From contig NZ_WFKL01000001.1 in NCBI RefSeq assembly GCF_009208105.1, forward strand, positions 4,278,001-4,342,000: a stretch of 64,000 nt of DNA. The letters are read 5' to 3'. The notes beneath the pieces are model-generated. The model saw only the letters and a program-made list of their open reading frames with translations, was not told the DNA's origin and made no database searches. The DNA comes from Rouxiella sp. S1S-2. Its GTDB lineage: Bacteria > Pseudomonadota > Gammaproteobacteria > Enterobacterales > Enterobacteriaceae. Below, piece by piece: positions 1 to 9,695 of this stretch. Within the stretch, counting starts at the first letter, position 1, and each line of letters opens with the position of its first letter. Position numbers and translations under genes: made by a program.

Positions 1-324
1 CGCAATGAAATCAATAACCTGCGAGCAGACATGTTTTTTGTCAGCATGTCGGCCATTATTGACGACCGGGTATTTCACCAGTCGGCCGAAATGGTTGAAA
101 CCAAACGTGCCATGTTTGATTCCGCCCAAAAGCGCATTTTACTGGTTGATCACACGAAATTCGAACGCCGCGCCCTGCACAGTTTTGCTCACCTTTCGGA
201 ATTTGACGTGGTCATCGTCAATCAGGGCACACCGCTGCCGATTATTCAGCGCATGAAGGATAAAAACATCAACGTAGTGGTCGCCCCGATGAAACCGCAA
301 TCGGTGCAGCATGCAAACCTTTAG
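1..324 (+). CDS. DeoR/GlpR-family transcriptional regulator, C-terminal part (cut by window start)
   Basis: The frame is open from base 1 and ends at a stop at 322-324, so only the last 107 residues are present. What is visible fits the C-terminal effector domain of DeoR-type repressors of sugar and nucleoside catabolism: a segment with ETKRAM followed by a strand like RILLVDHTKF and then a VVIVNQG strand, the usual sugar-phosphate sensing fold. The helix-turn-helix domain lies outside the window, so the regulated pathway cannot be told. The gtr cassette starts convergently 40 bp downstream. Confidence 0.7.
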   Translation, partial: RNEINNLRADMFFVSMSAIIDDRVFHQSAEMVETKRAMFDSAQKRILLVDHTKFERRALHSFAHLSEFDVVIVNQGTPLPIIQRMKDKNINVVVAPMKPQSVQHANL

Positions 325-364
325 CGCCGCCCAAGTCATATTCATGGGCGGCAATCAGTCACCG

Positions 365-1840
365 CTAACGGTTTCTTAAATCAATCTTGAAGTCTTCGTT
401 TTCTGTGTTGTCACTCCCCAACTTAACAATCACGATACCGTCAGTGAGTGCAACTGAGCCGCTGGATGGCCAAGTGCTCATGCTCTTGGAATAAGCCACT
501 AATTCACTGACTTTATCATCAGGTGGTTGCGTAAAGTTGGCAAGGTTAATGACTTTCAAGTAGTTAAGGATGCGATATCTTTTGCCTTCAAAGAATGAGA
601 AACCGAACGCATCAGAGTTTTCTATTTTCCAGACATTCTGAGGCGTGAAAGTTCCTGTAAAGAATACCGGGGTTTTGGTTTCGTCAAAGCCGTCGACCTT
701 TTCATGTATTCTGCTAACAATCTCTTGAGCTACGTAGGAATCCGCTTCACGCGCCGCGTAATCGCTGTAGAAAAGTTTACTGGAAAAGAGACAGGCGAAG
801 AACAGTATCACGACAGAGAAGATGATTCCGACGTCACGTTTTTGCGTGGCGAAAATGACAAAGGTAATTAACCCAGCAAAGACCATCGGTGCTTCAATTA
901 ACGTTCGTGGTGGAAGGTTAGAGCCAATACCTATATTTATTGCAAATACGGAAATTAATGCCAAGAAGCCACAAAGGAAGATCTCGAGTCTTTTTCTCTT
1001 GAACGCAATGATCAGTATTGCCAACAGTGCAGGCAAGACGAATGAGAAATGCTTCATCCCATAAGGCGCAAAGATAAATGAGGTGTATTTTATGACACTG
1101 CCAAAACCAAACTTAATTCCGTGGGCAACACCCAAATTCCAGCCGATAAAATCAGCTAAATACGGGGACTGACTGACCCCAAAAGCCTTCATCACGAGAA
1201 TAAGAATAATTTTGTAAACAATGTAGGAAGCGATGAGCAGGGCTAAGAGTCGAATCAAACTCTTAATTGAATTACCAAGACTGGTTTTATATTCAGGCTC
1301 ATTGCGGAAGTAGTCAAACATCTCTTTTAACAGGAAAATAGTTATTGGTGTAACGATTGACGATTGGTAAATAGAGATGGCAAATGCGTTGGCTAACACG
1401 AAAATGATACTATTTTTCAGCGACTTCTCGGCAAAAAACAAAATTGACACAGTGGTCAAAAAGACTGAAATTCCGTAGGTGTCAGCCTGGTTACCAAATT
1501 CAAGCTGGAACGCCGCCTGTGGCATACCAACGAGCAAAATCGAGAAAATAACCGAATGGACCAAGTCCAGCTTAAGATACTTGCAGATAAATATATTGGA
1601 TAACGCCAGGAAAATGATACCTGTCGTTATTGAAAAGAAAGGTAGCCAGGGCTCAGGTAAAACGTACATATGCAGAAGAGTGTGGCCCCACCTCCCCAAT
1701 GAAAGAGTATGCAATGAATTATTCATATACTCTTCGTCGACCGAAAGGGTAAAGTGACTTATTTCAAATCCATAGACAAATAAGTAAGCCACTAACGACG
1801 TAATAAATACATAAGCGCTATTGTCTTTTAACCTGATCAT
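365..1840 (-). CDS. gtrC: GtrC-type O-antigen glucosyltransferase (GtrII-like membrane protein)
   Basis: A 491-residue polytopic membrane protein with about ten hydrophobic segments and a short soluble tail. Near the N-terminus is an acidic SVDEEY motif followed by GRWGHTLL, the arrangement seen in GtrII/GtrIV-type serotype-converting glucosyltransferases, where the periplasmic acidic residues are needed for catalysis. In that family the enzyme moves glucose from undecaprenyl phosphate to a specific O-antigen sugar in the periplasm. It overlaps the gtrB stop by 4 bp (ATGA), so it is the last gene of a gtrA-gtrB-gtrC operon. Base composition is clearly more AT-rich than the core genes. The third gene of such cassettes varies between serotypes, so the acceptor linkage cannot be predicted. 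Confidence 0.75.
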   Translation of the reverse strand: MIRLKDNSAYVFITSLVAYLFVYGFEISHFTLSVDEEYMNNSLHTLSLGRWGHTLLHMYVLPEPWLPFFSITTGIIFLALSNIFICKYLKLDLVHSVIFSILLVGMPQAAFQLEFGNQADTYGISVFLTTVSILFFAEKSLKNSIIFVLANAFAISIYQSSIVTPITIFLLKEMFDYFRNEPEYKTSLGNSIKSLIRLLALLIASYIVYKIILILVMKAFGVSQSPYLADFIGWNLGVAHGIKFGFGSVIKYTSFIFAPYGMKHFSFVLPALLAILIIAFKRKRLEIFLCGFLALISVFAINIGIGSNLPPRTLIEAPMVFAGLITFVIFATQKRDVGIIFSVVILFFACLFSSKLFYSDYAAREADSYVAQEIVSRIHEKVDGFDETKTPVFFTGTFTPQNVWKIENSDAFGFSFFEGKRYRILNYLKVINLANFTQPPDDKVSELVAYSKSMSTWPSSGSVALTDGIVIVKLGSDNTENEDFKIDLRNR

Positions 1841-2754
1841 TTCTTATCTCTCAATATAAATTTCGGCCTGTTTTTAACTTCATTGTAAATTCTGCCAATA
1901 TATTCACCCAAGATGCCAATCCCAATTAACTGCACCCCGCCCAAGAACAGTACAGATACGAGAAGTGAGGGATATCCTCTCACCGGGTTGCCATAAAACA
2001 ACGTGGTTAAAATAATCCACATGCCAAATAAAAAAGCAAAACTTGAAATGAGAACGCCAATATACATCCATATTCTAAGGGGAAACGTTGAAAAACTCGT
2101 TATCCCTTCAACAGCAAGATTCCAAAGCTTCCAGCCGTTGAATTTTGTTCCGCCGACAACACGCGCTTTTCTCTTATACTCGACGATTGCTGTCTCACCC
2201 CCTACCCATGAAAGGATCCCCTTCATAAACAGATTTTTCTCAGGTAAAAGTTTAATATGTTCAACAACAGAGCGTGAAATCAATCTAAAATCACCGACAT
2301 TTTCTTCAATTTGTGGATTACTAATTTTGTTATGTAAGGTGTAAAACCACTCTGCCGTTTTTCTTTTAAGCAGGCTGTCGCTGGTACGGTCCATTCTTTT
2401 AGCAAGCACAATGTCAGCTCCCTGCTCCCACTTTTCAATCAGTAATGGAACGACTTCGATAGGATCCTGTAGATCGACGTCAATAGGGATTACTGCATCA
2501 CCGGTCGCTTTTTCCAGACCGCAGAAAAGTGCAGGCTCTTTGCCAAAGTTACGAGTAAAGGAAAAAACGTTGACCAGAGGATCGGCTGTTTCAAGCATAT
2601 TTAGGATGTTTTCAGTCGAGTCTGTGCTTCCATCATTGATGAACACCAACTCAACCTCATATTTTTTTAAAGCCTCCAGCTCCCTTACTGTCTTGTAGAA
2701 AATAGGTATCGCTTCTTCTTCATTTAATACGGGGATGACTAACGATATTTTCAT
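1837..2754 (-). CDS. gtrB: GtrB bactoprenol glucosyltransferase
   Basis: A 305-residue family-2 glycosyltransferase. The N-terminal half is a GT-A domain with [11 protein letters not shown], the nucleotide-binding INDGSTDST and the DVDLQDP metal-binding motif. Two membrane helices follow near residues 230-290. This is the layout of GtrB, which transfers glucose from UDP-glucose to undecaprenyl phosphate on the cytoplasmic face. I chose the start at 2754 because AGGAAAAAAG sits just before it and the protein then begins [11 protein letters not shown] as in the family. The start lies inside the end of gtrA and the stop overlaps gtrC, which indicates translational coupling. Confidence 0.88.
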   Translation of the reverse strand: MKISLVIPVLNEEEAIPIFYKTVRELEALKKYEVELVFINDGSTDSTENILNMLETADPLVNVFSFTRNFGKEPALFCGLEKATGDAVIPIDVDLQDPIEVVPLLIEKWEQGADIVLAKRMDRTSDSLLKRKTAEWFYTLHNKISNPQIEENVGDFRLISRSVVEHIKLLPEKNLFMKGILSWVGGETAIVEYKRKARVVGGTKFNGWKLWNLAVEGITSFSTFPLRIWMYIGVLISSFAFLFGMWIILTTLFYGNPVRGYPSLLVSVLFLGGVQLIGIGILGEYIGRIYNEVKNRPKFILRDKK

Positions 2755-3109
2755 CTTTTTTCCTAAATACAACTAATTTTGAGAATAAAAACCCGAAAAT
2801 CAAACTCACCAAGGAGAACTCTACAAGCGTTATTATTGGATTGATGTGTAATTTGTCCGAGATCCATCCGCACAGTGCGCTGAGCACGCCCATAAACGCA
2901 ACAAAGATTATGTAGCCTTTTGACGTGGCTTTTTGTTCAAAAGTGAATTTTGAATTAGCAAAGAACGAGAATGTCACAGAGACAATAAATGCAATGATAT
3001 TGCTTACAGCCTGTGTTTGACCGAAATAGTAAAGTAACGAAAATATAACCCAATGTATTACCGTGTTAAAAACACCAACGCCAACATAACGTATAAATAA
3101 CGCAAACAT
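2720..3109 (-). CDS. gtrA: GtrA flippase for bactoprenol-linked glucose
   Basis: A 129-residue protein with four hydrophobic helices and the GtrA signature: [12 protein letters not shown] at the N-terminus, [22 protein letters not shown] in the middle and a basic FSKLVVFRK end. The family flips undecaprenyl-phosphate-glucose to the periplasmic side for GtrC. The start at 3109 has GGGGAAGG a few bases upstream. A longer reading would only add residues of the leader. It is the first gene of the cassette and overlaps gtrB by 35 bp. No integrase or other phage gene is seen beside the cassette, although gtr operons are often phage-borne. Confidence 0.88.
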   Translation of the reverse strand: MFALFIRYVGVGVFNTVIHWVIFSLLYYFGQTQAVSNIIAFIVSVTFSFFANSKFTFEQKATSKGYIIFVAFMGVLSALCGWISDKLHINPIITLVEFSLVSLIFGFLFSKLVVFRKKDENIVSHPRIK

Positions 3110-3738
3110 AGACCTTCCCCTAACCTTTGATTTACTCCATTGCAACTGGCTTGCGGTAGGTAACCGCGCTCTGTTGCGCCTATGGCCACGACCTTTCCAC
3201 CGTTGATGGAAATGACCCGGTACTGAAGTAAGTTATAGGTAAAAACAAACGCAGAAAAATGCACGGATAATGTATTTTTTTTGTGAGGGTTAAGATTATG
3301 ACGGTAAAGCCCCCGCAGTCAAGAACACCTACCAAATTGACTAGCAAGATATTTTTTAGTGGAGGAAGGGTTAGGAATCTGCTTAGAAAGATCAACGTAA
3401 AAGTAAAAAACAGCAGAGATATGCCATTTTAAATTAATACTTTATAAATTCTGTGAGGTGAAACGGTTCAATGTGACCTGACTGTCGCAATTCAAAAGAC
3501 CCAGTGGATGACATTACCTAAAATCCTCGACAGTTTCTCATTAATTAATTTCAACAGGTAATTAATTAACGAGGCCTGATTTTTGCTTAAAAAATCCCTA
3601 TAACATCTTGTTCCTATGATAATTAGTGCATTTTCGTCCTATTTAAATCAAGCAGAAGCCCCGAATAGGGGCTTCACTGTATCTTCCAGCTCATTCAGGG
3701 GAAGAGTCCAGAAATTGTCCGCAGCTTAACGCCCTACT
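3110..3738. other. AT-rich intergenic region upstream of gtrA
   Basis: About 630 bp with no convincing gene. It must hold the gtr promoter (minus strand). I see one GATC (3390-3393), not the cluster of GATC sites that marks the Dam/OxyR phase-variable type of phage gtr promoter. A perfect 8-bp stem (GAAGCCCC, loop 3663-3667, GGGGCTTC) at 3655-3675 is present but has no clear T-run on either side. Confidence 0.6.
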
Positions 3739-4002
3739 TTAATGCCCTTGCACGGTCCACCCTATCAGCCATGCAACAATGGGACGCACGACAAGCACAC
3801 AAAAGAATGCTGAAGGCATGGCCACTTGATATGCATTCATCACATTTCTCATGTAATGCTCATCTATTCCAAATTCGGCTAAAGTGATCACCAGGCACAT
3901 AAGAAACGCCATGATAGTTGCCATATACAGAGCAAAAATATAAGGAGAGACGTGCTTTGGGAAACGAAATTTTGCCGTTTTATTGAAAATTCTTTGCATC
4001 AT
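3739..4002 (-). CDS. DUF2798 small membrane protein
   Basis: An 87-residue protein with two hydrophobic helices (about 24-45 and 58-82), beginning with a basic stretch and FPKHVSPYIFALYMATIMAF. This resembles the DUF2798 family of two-helix inner-membrane proteins, which have no known function. Two ATG codons are adjacent (4002 and 3999), with AGGA upstream in the transcript. It is divergent from the LysR-type gene at 4131, the classical layout of a LysR regulator and its target, which suggests but does not prove control by it. Confidence 0.65.
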   Translation of the reverse strand: MMQRIFNKTAKFRFPKHVSPYIFALYMATIMAFLMCLVITLAEFGIDEHYMRNVMNAYQVAMPSAFFCVLVVRPIVAWLIGWTVQGH

Positions 4003-4130
4003 TGATCGGTCCTATTCAACTATGATTGAAAAAACAGCGACTAACCTAACAAGTCAATCAAGACGTCGGTAGTGTCGCTATGCTTTAATCACTATTAAGT
4101 AATAATTACGAATCGACCATTGAGGATGTG

Positions 4131-5033
4131 ATGGACATTTTGGGGCTGATCAAGACCTATATTCGTGTCGTTGAGAACGGCAGTATTGCAGCAGCAGCCC
4201 GGGCACAGGGTATGAGCCCTGCGGCGGTTAGCCAGAGTATTTCTCGTCTTGAGACACATTTGGGCGTGCGCCTGCTTTCACGCACCACACGCAGCATGAC
4301 GCTTACCGACAGCGGCACCCGTTATTTTGAAAAAGTGCGCCATATACCTCAGGATATTGATCTCGCCTCACAGGCCGCCGCCCTTGAAACCAAGCCCCAC
4401 GGGCGACTTTGCGTTGCCACTACGGCGGCGTTTGGCAGACACGTGCTCGCACCGCATATGCCAGCCTTTAAAGATGCCTATCCGAACATTGAAATCGAAA
4501 TAATCAGCACGGATCGCAACGTTGATCATCGACTGGAGTCTGTCGATATCAGCATTCGCATAGAGGCACAGTTAAACGATCAGCTTATTGCCCGCCGCAT
4601 CGCCTCACTTCCTTTCGTGTTTTGCGCGGCGCCTGATTATCTTGAACGCGCTGGCATACCCAACACCCCCGATTGCCTAAGTAATCACGCCTGTCTGGTG
4701 TTTCGCTATCCAACGGATGGCCGTTTTCTTCCCTGGTCCTTCATGCTTAATGGCACACGCTTTGACGCTAAAATGAATCCCGGATTCGTCAGTGATGACA
4801 TCGATATTATTACGCAAATAGCGCTAAACGGAGGAGGTATCGCCCGACTTGCGAGCTTTATAGCGCAGCCCCTGATCGACAGCGGTAAACTGATCCCCTT
4901 GTTTAATTCGAATACTGACGATACCGCTTGTGCCGAAGCTTTACCGATGAATATCTATGCCTGCGTCACCGAACGTTCGGCTCTAAACGCCAAGGTCAGA
5001 GCATTTATTGAATTTCTTGAGGATAAGATTTGA
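4131..5033 (+). CDS. LysR-type transcriptional regulator
   Basis: About 300 residues. The N-terminal 60 residues form the LysR winged helix (ARAQGMSPAAVSQSISRLETHLGVRLLSRTTRSMTLTDSG). The rest is the periplasmic-binding-like effector domain, with ITQIALNGGGIARL as the usual late motif. The start at 4131 follows GAGG by six bases; the GTG just before is possible but unnecessary. It most resembles the subgroup that often controls an adjacent divergent oxidoreductase or membrane gene, here the DUF2798 gene. The 128-bp gap between them is the likely operator region. The ligand is unknown. Confidence 0.85.
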   Translation: MDILGLIKTYIRVVENGSIAAAARAQGMSPAAVSQSISRLETHLGVRLLSRTTRSMTLTDSGTRYFEKVRHIPQDIDLASQAAALETKPHGRLCVATTAAFGRHVLAPHMPAFKDAYPNIEIEIISTDRNVDHRLESVDISIRIEAQLNDQLIARRIASLPFVFCAAPDYLERAGIPNTPDCLSNHACLVFRYPTDGRFLPWSFMLNGTRFDAKMNPGFVSDDIDIITQIALNGGGIARLASFIAQPLIDSGKLIPLFNSNTDDTACAEALPMNIYACVTERSALNAKVRAFIEFLEDKI

Positions 5034-5169
5034 AAAAGTGGGCATAAAATGATGGGCAACTTACTTGAGTATCATTGTCGCAAAGGAGTCAATAATAGGT
5101 TGATTGATTTCATAAGATATTATGAAACTAAATTCATCCATTGAGTACACAACATCACAGGGACGTTTG

Positions 5170-5682
5170 ATGAAAATAAATATTGTTATAGCTCTCGCTT
5201 CAACGACTGCACTCATTGGCTGTGAAACGCGCACTACCGTGCCGACATCGTTAAATCAATCGGCAAATTCAACGCCAGCATCACCGGCTGAAAATGAAGC
5301 AATAGCTCAAATGTTCAGTGACTATTCCAAAAAGATTTCATCCTCCACTCAATCAACTAAAATGACTCCGCAAACAAAGCAAGATGAAGCGAGCATGATA
5401 AGCCAGCAATCGTCTGATTATACAATAGGCATAGCTAGGGCTATACAAGCAAAATTCACAGATGCATCACTCTATCCGGGAAAGCGATGCTCGCTTAAAA
5501 TTGGTTTGTCGCCCGAAGGTGCAGTGCCAGGGGTGAAAACCATGAGTGGAGTTTTAGCTTTCTGTAATGCAGCGACTAACGCTGTTAAAACGGCTAAGTT
5601 ACCTAAATTCCCTAACGCCGCCGTATATGAAAATTTCAAAAGTTTCGCGATGGATTTCAATTTTGTAAACAACAAAAAATAA
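5170..5682 (+). CDS. Lipoprotein with a TolA domain III-like C-terminus
   Basis: A 170-residue predicted lipoprotein. Residues 1-18 are a lipoprotein signal with ALIG|C as the lipobox. Residues about 20-85 are a low-complexity Ser/Thr/Gln/Pro linker. The last 85 residues follow the C-terminal domain of TolA closely as I remember it: an IQAKF-DAS-YPGK-C helix-strand start, an L-PEG turn, a second Cys (AFCNAA), a K-A-LPKFP turn, then AVYENFK and a final DFNF strand. The two cysteines match the TolA-III disulfide. In TolA this domain meets TolB, colicins and filamentous-phage g3p. Here it has no TolA membrane anchor or long helical domain II. I start at the MKINIV methionine because it gives a proper signal; an earlier ATG at 5122 would bury it. 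Function unknown. Confidence 0.6.
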   Translation: MKINIVIALASTTALIGCETRTTVPTSLNQSANSTPASPAENEAIAQMFSDYSKKISSSTQSTKMTPQTKQDEASMISQQSSDYTIGIARAIQAKFTDASLYPGKRCSLKIGLSPEGAVPGVKTMSGVLAFCNAATNAVKTAKLPKFPNAAVYENFKSFAMDFNFVNNKK

Positions 5683-5844
5683 TTATTCATTGACTCGCCG
5701 CCATTAATATTTCCTGAAATAAGTAATCTGATCATAGGCAGAATTCAGCCCCTCTGCCTCGCAAGGGTAATACTCTGGAATGGCAGAAATTTAGCTGACA
5801 CATATACTTGCATCAAACCGTTTTTCACGTCGATGAGGTCCAAT

Positions 5845-6195
5845 ATGTTATCAAGCATTCTCATAGTGATGGTCGCGATTATTCATGTCTATATCCTCAT
5901 CCTTGAAATGTTTCTCTGGGACACCCGCGTAGGCCGCAAAGCGTTTAAGCTCAGCACCGATTTCTCTGCTGCAACAAAAGTGTTGGCAGGGAATCAGGGC
6001 CTCTACAATGGATTTTTAGCGGCGGGGCTGTTTTATGGCGTGTGGTTAGGTGAAAGCGGATTTCAGTTTAAGATATTCTTTCTAAGCTGCGTGCTCATCG
6101 CCGGTATCTATGGGGCCATCACCGCCACCAGGAAAATACTTTATGTTCAGGCGTTGCCTGCATTAATTGCGATTGCAGCTCTGCTTCTTCAATAA
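5845..6195 (+). CDS. DUF1304 membrane protein
   Basis: A 116-residue, four-helix membrane protein. It starts with a hydrophobic helix ending in H-V-Y-I-L-I-LEM, followed by FLWDTRVGRKAF and NQGLYNGFLAAGL, the features of the DUF1304 family (inner-membrane proteins without assigned function). GAGG six bases before the ATG at 5845 fixes the start. It is the last gene before the tRNA-Arg and has no evident operon partner. Confidence 0.7.
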   Translation: MLSSILIVMVAIIHVYILILEMFLWDTRVGRKAFKLSTDFSAATKVLAGNQGLYNGFLAAGLFYGVWLGESGFQFKIFFLSCVLIAGIYGAITATRKILYVQALPALIAIAALLLQ

Positions 6196-6270
6196 GTTGA
6201 TTTACGGGTAGGAATAACGGATCTCAGTTTTTATGGGTTGAGACAGACGCTGACTCACTTTTAGGTGATG

Positions 6271-6290
6271 ACGACACAAATACGACACAA
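6271..6290. repeat. Two direct ACGACACAA repeats beside the tRNA gene
   Basis: ACGACACAA occurs at 6271-6279 and again at 6282-6290, one helical turn apart, 49 bp from the 3' end of the tRNA-Arg gene. Tandem short repeats in this position resemble the arm-type sites of tyrosine integrases that use tRNA genes. No integrase is present, so this may be a scar of a lost element. Confidence 0.35.
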
Positions 6291-6338
6291 GGGGAAAATC
6301 AGGCGGGGTTGCGTATAGCGTAACTCATTGAATCTTAA

Positions 6339-6415
6339 TGGTACGCCCTACAGGGCTCGAACCTGTGACCTACGGCTTAGAAGGCCGTTGCTCTATCCAA
6401 CTGAGCTAAGGGCGC
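6339..6415 (-). tRNA. argU: tRNA-Arg (anticodon TCT)
   Basis: The minus strand reads a full cloverleaf: acceptor GCGCCCT pairing with AGGGCGT, D-arm with TTAGCTCAGTTGGA, anticodon loop CTTCTAA (TCT, reads AGA), T-loop GGTTCGAGCC and an encoded CCA end. This corresponds to argU of E. coli, which also lies near folD and is a known integration site (DLP12). The 3' end faces the accessory region, so any element using this att site would sit to the left, where the gtr and TolA-like genes are. Confidence 0.95.
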
Positions 6416-6894
6416 ATTAAACTGCTAAAAGGCAGTACAGCGGACTCGGATTATACGGGCCACCGGTGTCGAGTCAATGGCTTTCGCGCTTACTGCTTAA
6501 TGCCTGAGCAATTTAGCCGTAATTTATCTCTAAATGACAGCTGATCCACCTGAAATTAAATAAATTTCAATATGAAAGCGCTCAGCGTCATGAATTTTCG
6601 CTTACTGATTATTAGCACTATCCGCACCCACATGGCCGGCACCGACAGTGCCAACTTTACGTGTCATAACTGCGTTTCCTTATTTGCTCTGCGAAAATCG
6701 CAGGCTCATATGCATTAGTAATAAAATGATTAACTCACCGGCCTGTCAGGCATTTTTAGGGTTTAGTGTTAAAAATACCAGCTACCTGACTATTATCTGT
6801 TCAGCTTATTGCCATTCAGCGCCTGACAGCAGCCGCATGTTCTGACAAAATAGGCGCATCCCCCGCATTTTTTAAAAGATGGATTTCTCCCCAG
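6416..6894. other. Intergenic region between tRNA-Arg and folD
   Basis: About 480 bp. It should contain the promoters of the tRNA (reading left) and of folD (reading right). A 65-codon frame at 6648-6845 has no ribosome binding site and no recognisable features, so I do not call it. Otherwise I see nothing structured. Confidence 0.5.
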
Positions 6895-7761
6895 ATGGCA
6901 GCAAAGATTATTGACGGTAAAACGATTGCGCAGCAGGTCAGAAGCGAAGTCGGTGAAAAAGTAAAGCAACGCCTCGCGCAGGGTAAACGCGCACCTGGAC
7001 TGGCTGTCGTGCTGGTCGGCGAAAACCCAGCATCACAAATTTATGTTGCCAGCAAACGCAAAGCCTGTGATGAGGTTGGTTTTCTTTCCCGTTCATACGA
7101 TTTGCCTGCGACCACCACTGAAGGTGAACTGCTGGCGCTGATCGACCAACTGAATAACGACGACGCAATCGATGGCATTCTGGTGCAGCTTCCCCTGCCC
7201 GCCGGTATCGATAACGTAAAAGTACTCGAAAATATTCATCCGGACAAAGACGTAGACGGTTTTCATCCTTACAACGTCGGGCGTCTGTGCCAACGTGCGC
7301 CAAAGCTGCGCCCTTGCACACCGCGCGGCATTGTGACGCTGCTGGAGCGTTATAATATCGACACCTTCGGCCTGAATGCCGTGGTCATTGGTGCATCTAA
7401 CATTGTGGGCCGTCCGATGAGCATGGAACTGCTGTTAGCCGGTTGCACCACGACCGTCACGCACCGCTTCACCAAAAATCTGCGTCACCACGTCGAGAAC
7501 GCTGATTTGGTGGTAGTCGCGGTCGGTAAACCGGGCTTTATTCCAGGGGAATGGATCAAACCGGGTGCTATCGTGATTGATGTCGGTATTAACCGTCTGG
7601 AAAGTGGTAAAGTAGTCGGCGATGTGGAATTTGAAGCGGCCTCTGAACGCGCATCTTTCATTACGCCGGTTCCAGGTGGCGTTGGTCCTATGACTGTTGC
7701 TACACTTATTCAAAATACCTTGCAGGCTTGCGAGGAATATCACGACGTGAATACTCACTAA
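6895..7761 (+). CDS. folD: FolD, methylenetetrahydrofolate dehydrogenase/cyclohydrolase
   Basis: A 288-residue bifunctional enzyme of one-carbon metabolism, interconverting 5,10-methylene-, 5,10-methenyl- and 10-formyl-tetrahydrofolate with NADP. Visible signatures are the N-terminal helix with YVASKRKAC (catalytic Tyr and Lys), [18 protein letters not shown], the cofactor loop [12 protein letters not shown], and the C-terminal [13 protein letters not shown]. Length and motifs equal the E. coli enzyme. The gene begins the right-hand syntenic block and is followed after 11 bp by ybcJ, so the two are probably cotranscribed. Confidence 0.98.
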   Translation: MAAKIIDGKTIAQQVRSEVGEKVKQRLAQGKRAPGLAVVLVGENPASQIYVASKRKACDEVGFLSRSYDLPATTTEGELLALIDQLNNDDAIDGILVQLPLPAGIDNVKVLENIHPDKDVDGFHPYNVGRLCQRAPKLRPCTPRGIVTLLERYNIDTFGLNAVVIGASNIVGRPMSMELLLAGCTTTVTHRFTKNLRHHVENADLVVVAVGKPGFIPGEWIKPGAIVIDVGINRLESGKVVGDVEFEAASERASFITPVPGGVGPMTVATLIQNTLQACEEYHDVNTH

Positions 7762-7772
7762 GACAGGATGGC

Positions 7773-7991
7773 ATGGAAACTTTTTTTCTCGAATCTCACC
7801 CGCACGTTGAACTCTGCGATCTGCTCAAATTTATGGGCTGGTGTGAGAGCGGCGCAGCAGCTAAAGCGGTGATTGCCGAAGGTCAGGTTAAGGTCAACGG
7901 GAAGGTCGAAACCCGCAAACGTTGCAAAATTCTGGCCGATCAGCAGGTTGAATTCGCCAGTAGCAAAATGGTGGTTAAAGCCTCCGCGTAA
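7773..7991 (+). CDS. ybcJ: YbcJ, small S4-like RNA-binding protein
   Basis: A 72-residue protein containing a nearly complete S4-type RNA-binding fold: LCDLLKFMGWCESGAAAKAVIAEGQVKVNGKVETRKRCKI, with the basic turn typical of S4 domains. Length and sequence agree with YbcJ of enterobacteria, whose RNA partner is unknown. The chosen ATG at 7773 has AGGA upstream; an in-frame extension into folD is not needed. Terminated by the strong hairpin at 8011-8047. Confidence 0.93.
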   Translation: METFFLESHPHVELCDLLKFMGWCESGAAAKAVIAEGQVKVNGKVETRKRCKILADQQVEFASSKMVVKASA

Positions 7992-8010
7992 TCAGCCCAG
8001 TTGATAACGC

Positions 8011-8047
8011 AAAAAACGGCGGTTAAGCAATTAACCGCCGTTTTTTT
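8011..8047. terminator. Bidirectional Rho-independent terminator
   Basis: Perfect 10-bp stem CGGCGGTTAA / TTAACCGCCG with a GCAA loop, flanked by six A on the left and seven T on the right. It can end ybcJ transcription rightward and cysS transcription leftward. Confidence 0.93.
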
Positions 8048-8079
8048 ATGGGGAAAAACCGAACTGTAAATCTGTAGAT

Positions 8080-9468
8080 TTATTTACGACGCCAGGTGGT
8101 GCCCGCGGCCCCATCTTCCAGCACGATACCCATCTCGTTTAAACGGTCGCGAGCTTGGTCGGCCATGGCCCAATTTTTACTGGCACGCGCGTCGTTACGC
8201 TGTTTGATCAACGCTTCAATTTCAGTCACTTCGCCATTGCCGTCAGCCTGCGCTCCGGACTGCAGGAACTGCTCCGGATCTTGTGTCAACAGCCCCAAAA
8301 CGCCCGCCAAACGACGTAATTCAGCCGCCAAGCCGTTGGCCGCGGCCGGATTTTCAGCCTTCAGGCGATTAATATCGCGCGCCATGTCAAACAGCACCGA
8401 GTAGGCTTCCGGCGTGTTGAAATCATCATCCATTGCGGCACGAAAACGCGCTTCAAAGGCTTCGCCGCCTGCCGGCAAGGCGCTCGCATCGGTTCCACGC
8501 AGTGCAGTGTAAAGACGCTCCATTGAAGTACGTGCCAGTTTTAGATTTTCTTCGCTGTAGTTTAACTGACTGCGATAGTGGCCCGACATCAGGAAATAAC
8601 GCACGCTTTCGGCGTCGTAGTATTTCAGCACGTCGCGAACGGTGAAAAAGTTATCCAGCGATTTAGACATTTTTTCGCGGTCAATCATTACCATACCCGA
8701 GTGCATCCAGGTATTGACGTAAGGACCATCGTGCGCACAGCTTGACTGGGCAATTTCATTTTCATGGTGCGGGAACATCAGATCAGAGCCACCGCCGTGA
8801 ATATCAAAATGCGAACCCAGTTGTTTGCAGTTCATAGCCGAACACTCAATATGCCAACCTGGACGACCGTTACCCCAAGGCGAATTCCAGCTTGGTTCGC
8901 CCTCTTTGGACATTTTCCACAGCACGAAATCCATCGGATTACGTTTTACATCGGCCACTTCAACGCGTGCACCGGCCTGAAGTTGGTCGAGATCCTGACG
9001 AGACAGCAATCCGTATTCAGGATCGCTCGCCACCGAAAACATCACGTCTCCATTGATGGCCACGTAGGCGTGATCTCGGTCAATCAAACGCTGGACGATC
9101 TCAATGATCTCGGGAATATGGTGAGTCGCGCGCGGCTCCAGATCCGGAGGCAGGATCCCTAATGCGTCGAAATCGGCGTGCATTTCAGCGATCATCCGGT
9201 GGGTGAGATCGTTAAAACCCTCGCCATTATCGGCAGCACGTTTAATAATTTTATCGTCAATGTCGGTGATATTACGCACGTATTTCAGCGCATAGCCTGA
9301 ATAACGTAAATAACGCGCCACGACGTCAAAAGAAACAAAAGTACGCCCATGTCCAATGTGACAGAGGTCGTAAACGGTAATCCCACACACGTACATACCG
9401 ATTTTTCCGGCATGAATTGGTTTAAATTCCTCTTTTTGGCGACTCAGGGTGTTAAAAATCTTCAGCAT
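8080..9468 (-). CDS. cysS: CysS, cysteinyl-tRNA synthetase
   Basis: A 462-residue class I aminoacyl-tRNA synthetase. The first zinc ligand lies in [10 protein letters not shown], the HIGH-type motif is HIGHGRTFV, further zinc ligands lie in GWHIECSAM and the FPHHENE segment, and KMSKS is present as [11 protein letters not shown]. The anticodon-binding end with the final WRRK matches the E. coli enzyme in length. It loads tRNA-Cys with cysteine in the cytoplasm. The gene is divergent from ppiB as in E. coli. Confidence 0.98.
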   Translation of the reverse strand: MLKIFNTLSRQKEEFKPIHAGKIGMYVCGITVYDLCHIGHGRTFVSFDVVARYLRYSGYALKYVRNITDIDDKIIKRAADNGEGFNDLTHRMIAEMHADFDALGILPPDLEPRATHHIPEIIEIVQRLIDRDHAYVAINGDVMFSVASDPEYGLLSRQDLDQLQAGARVEVADVKRNPMDFVLWKMSKEGEPSWNSPWGNGRPGWHIECSAMNCKQLGSHFDIHGGGSDLMFPHHENEIAQSSCAHDGPYVNTWMHSGMVMIDREKMSKSLDNFFTVRDVLKYYDAESVRYFLMSGHYRSQLNYSEENLKLARTSMERLYTALRGTDASALPAGGEAFEARFRAAMDDDFNTPEAYSVLFDMARDINRLKAENPAAANGLAAELRRLAGVLGLLTQDPEQFLQSGAQADGNGEVTEIEALIKQRNDARASKNWAMADQARDRLNEMGIVLEDGAAGTTWRRK

Positions 9469-9608
9469 CGAGCTATTCCAATTGTGTTGTGGGTAATTAT
9501 GGTGTGATTCAATGGCAAATAGTTACACGTATACCGCTCATAATATAACGAAAAGCCCGCTGCTGAAACGTTATAAGCCGCGCGATACGCATATTAGCCA
9601 CGTCAATA

Positions 9609-9625
9609 TTGTTATAATATAACAA
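9609..9625. promoter_or_regulatory. Perfect 17-bp palindrome, possible operator
   Basis: TTGTTATA-A-TATAACAA, two perfect 8-bp arms around one base, lies about 140 bp upstream of cysS and 147 bp upstream of ppiB. It contains TATAAT on one strand, so it could be an operator overlapping a -10 element. No regulator is identified. Confidence 0.35.
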
Positions 9626-9695
9626 TTAAACCGTCTATGTGTTCGTCATTCTGTCTTAAATGGCCCTCTTAAACACAAGGGGCTGACGGCTACTT

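Noticed and set aside
3655..3675. Perfect hairpin upstream of the gtr operon as a terminator
   Set aside because: No T-run on either side and no gene ending nearby; recorded only as part of the intergenic region.
6648..6845. 65-codon frame before folD
   Set aside because: No ribosome site, no domain, cysteine- and serine-rich random composition.
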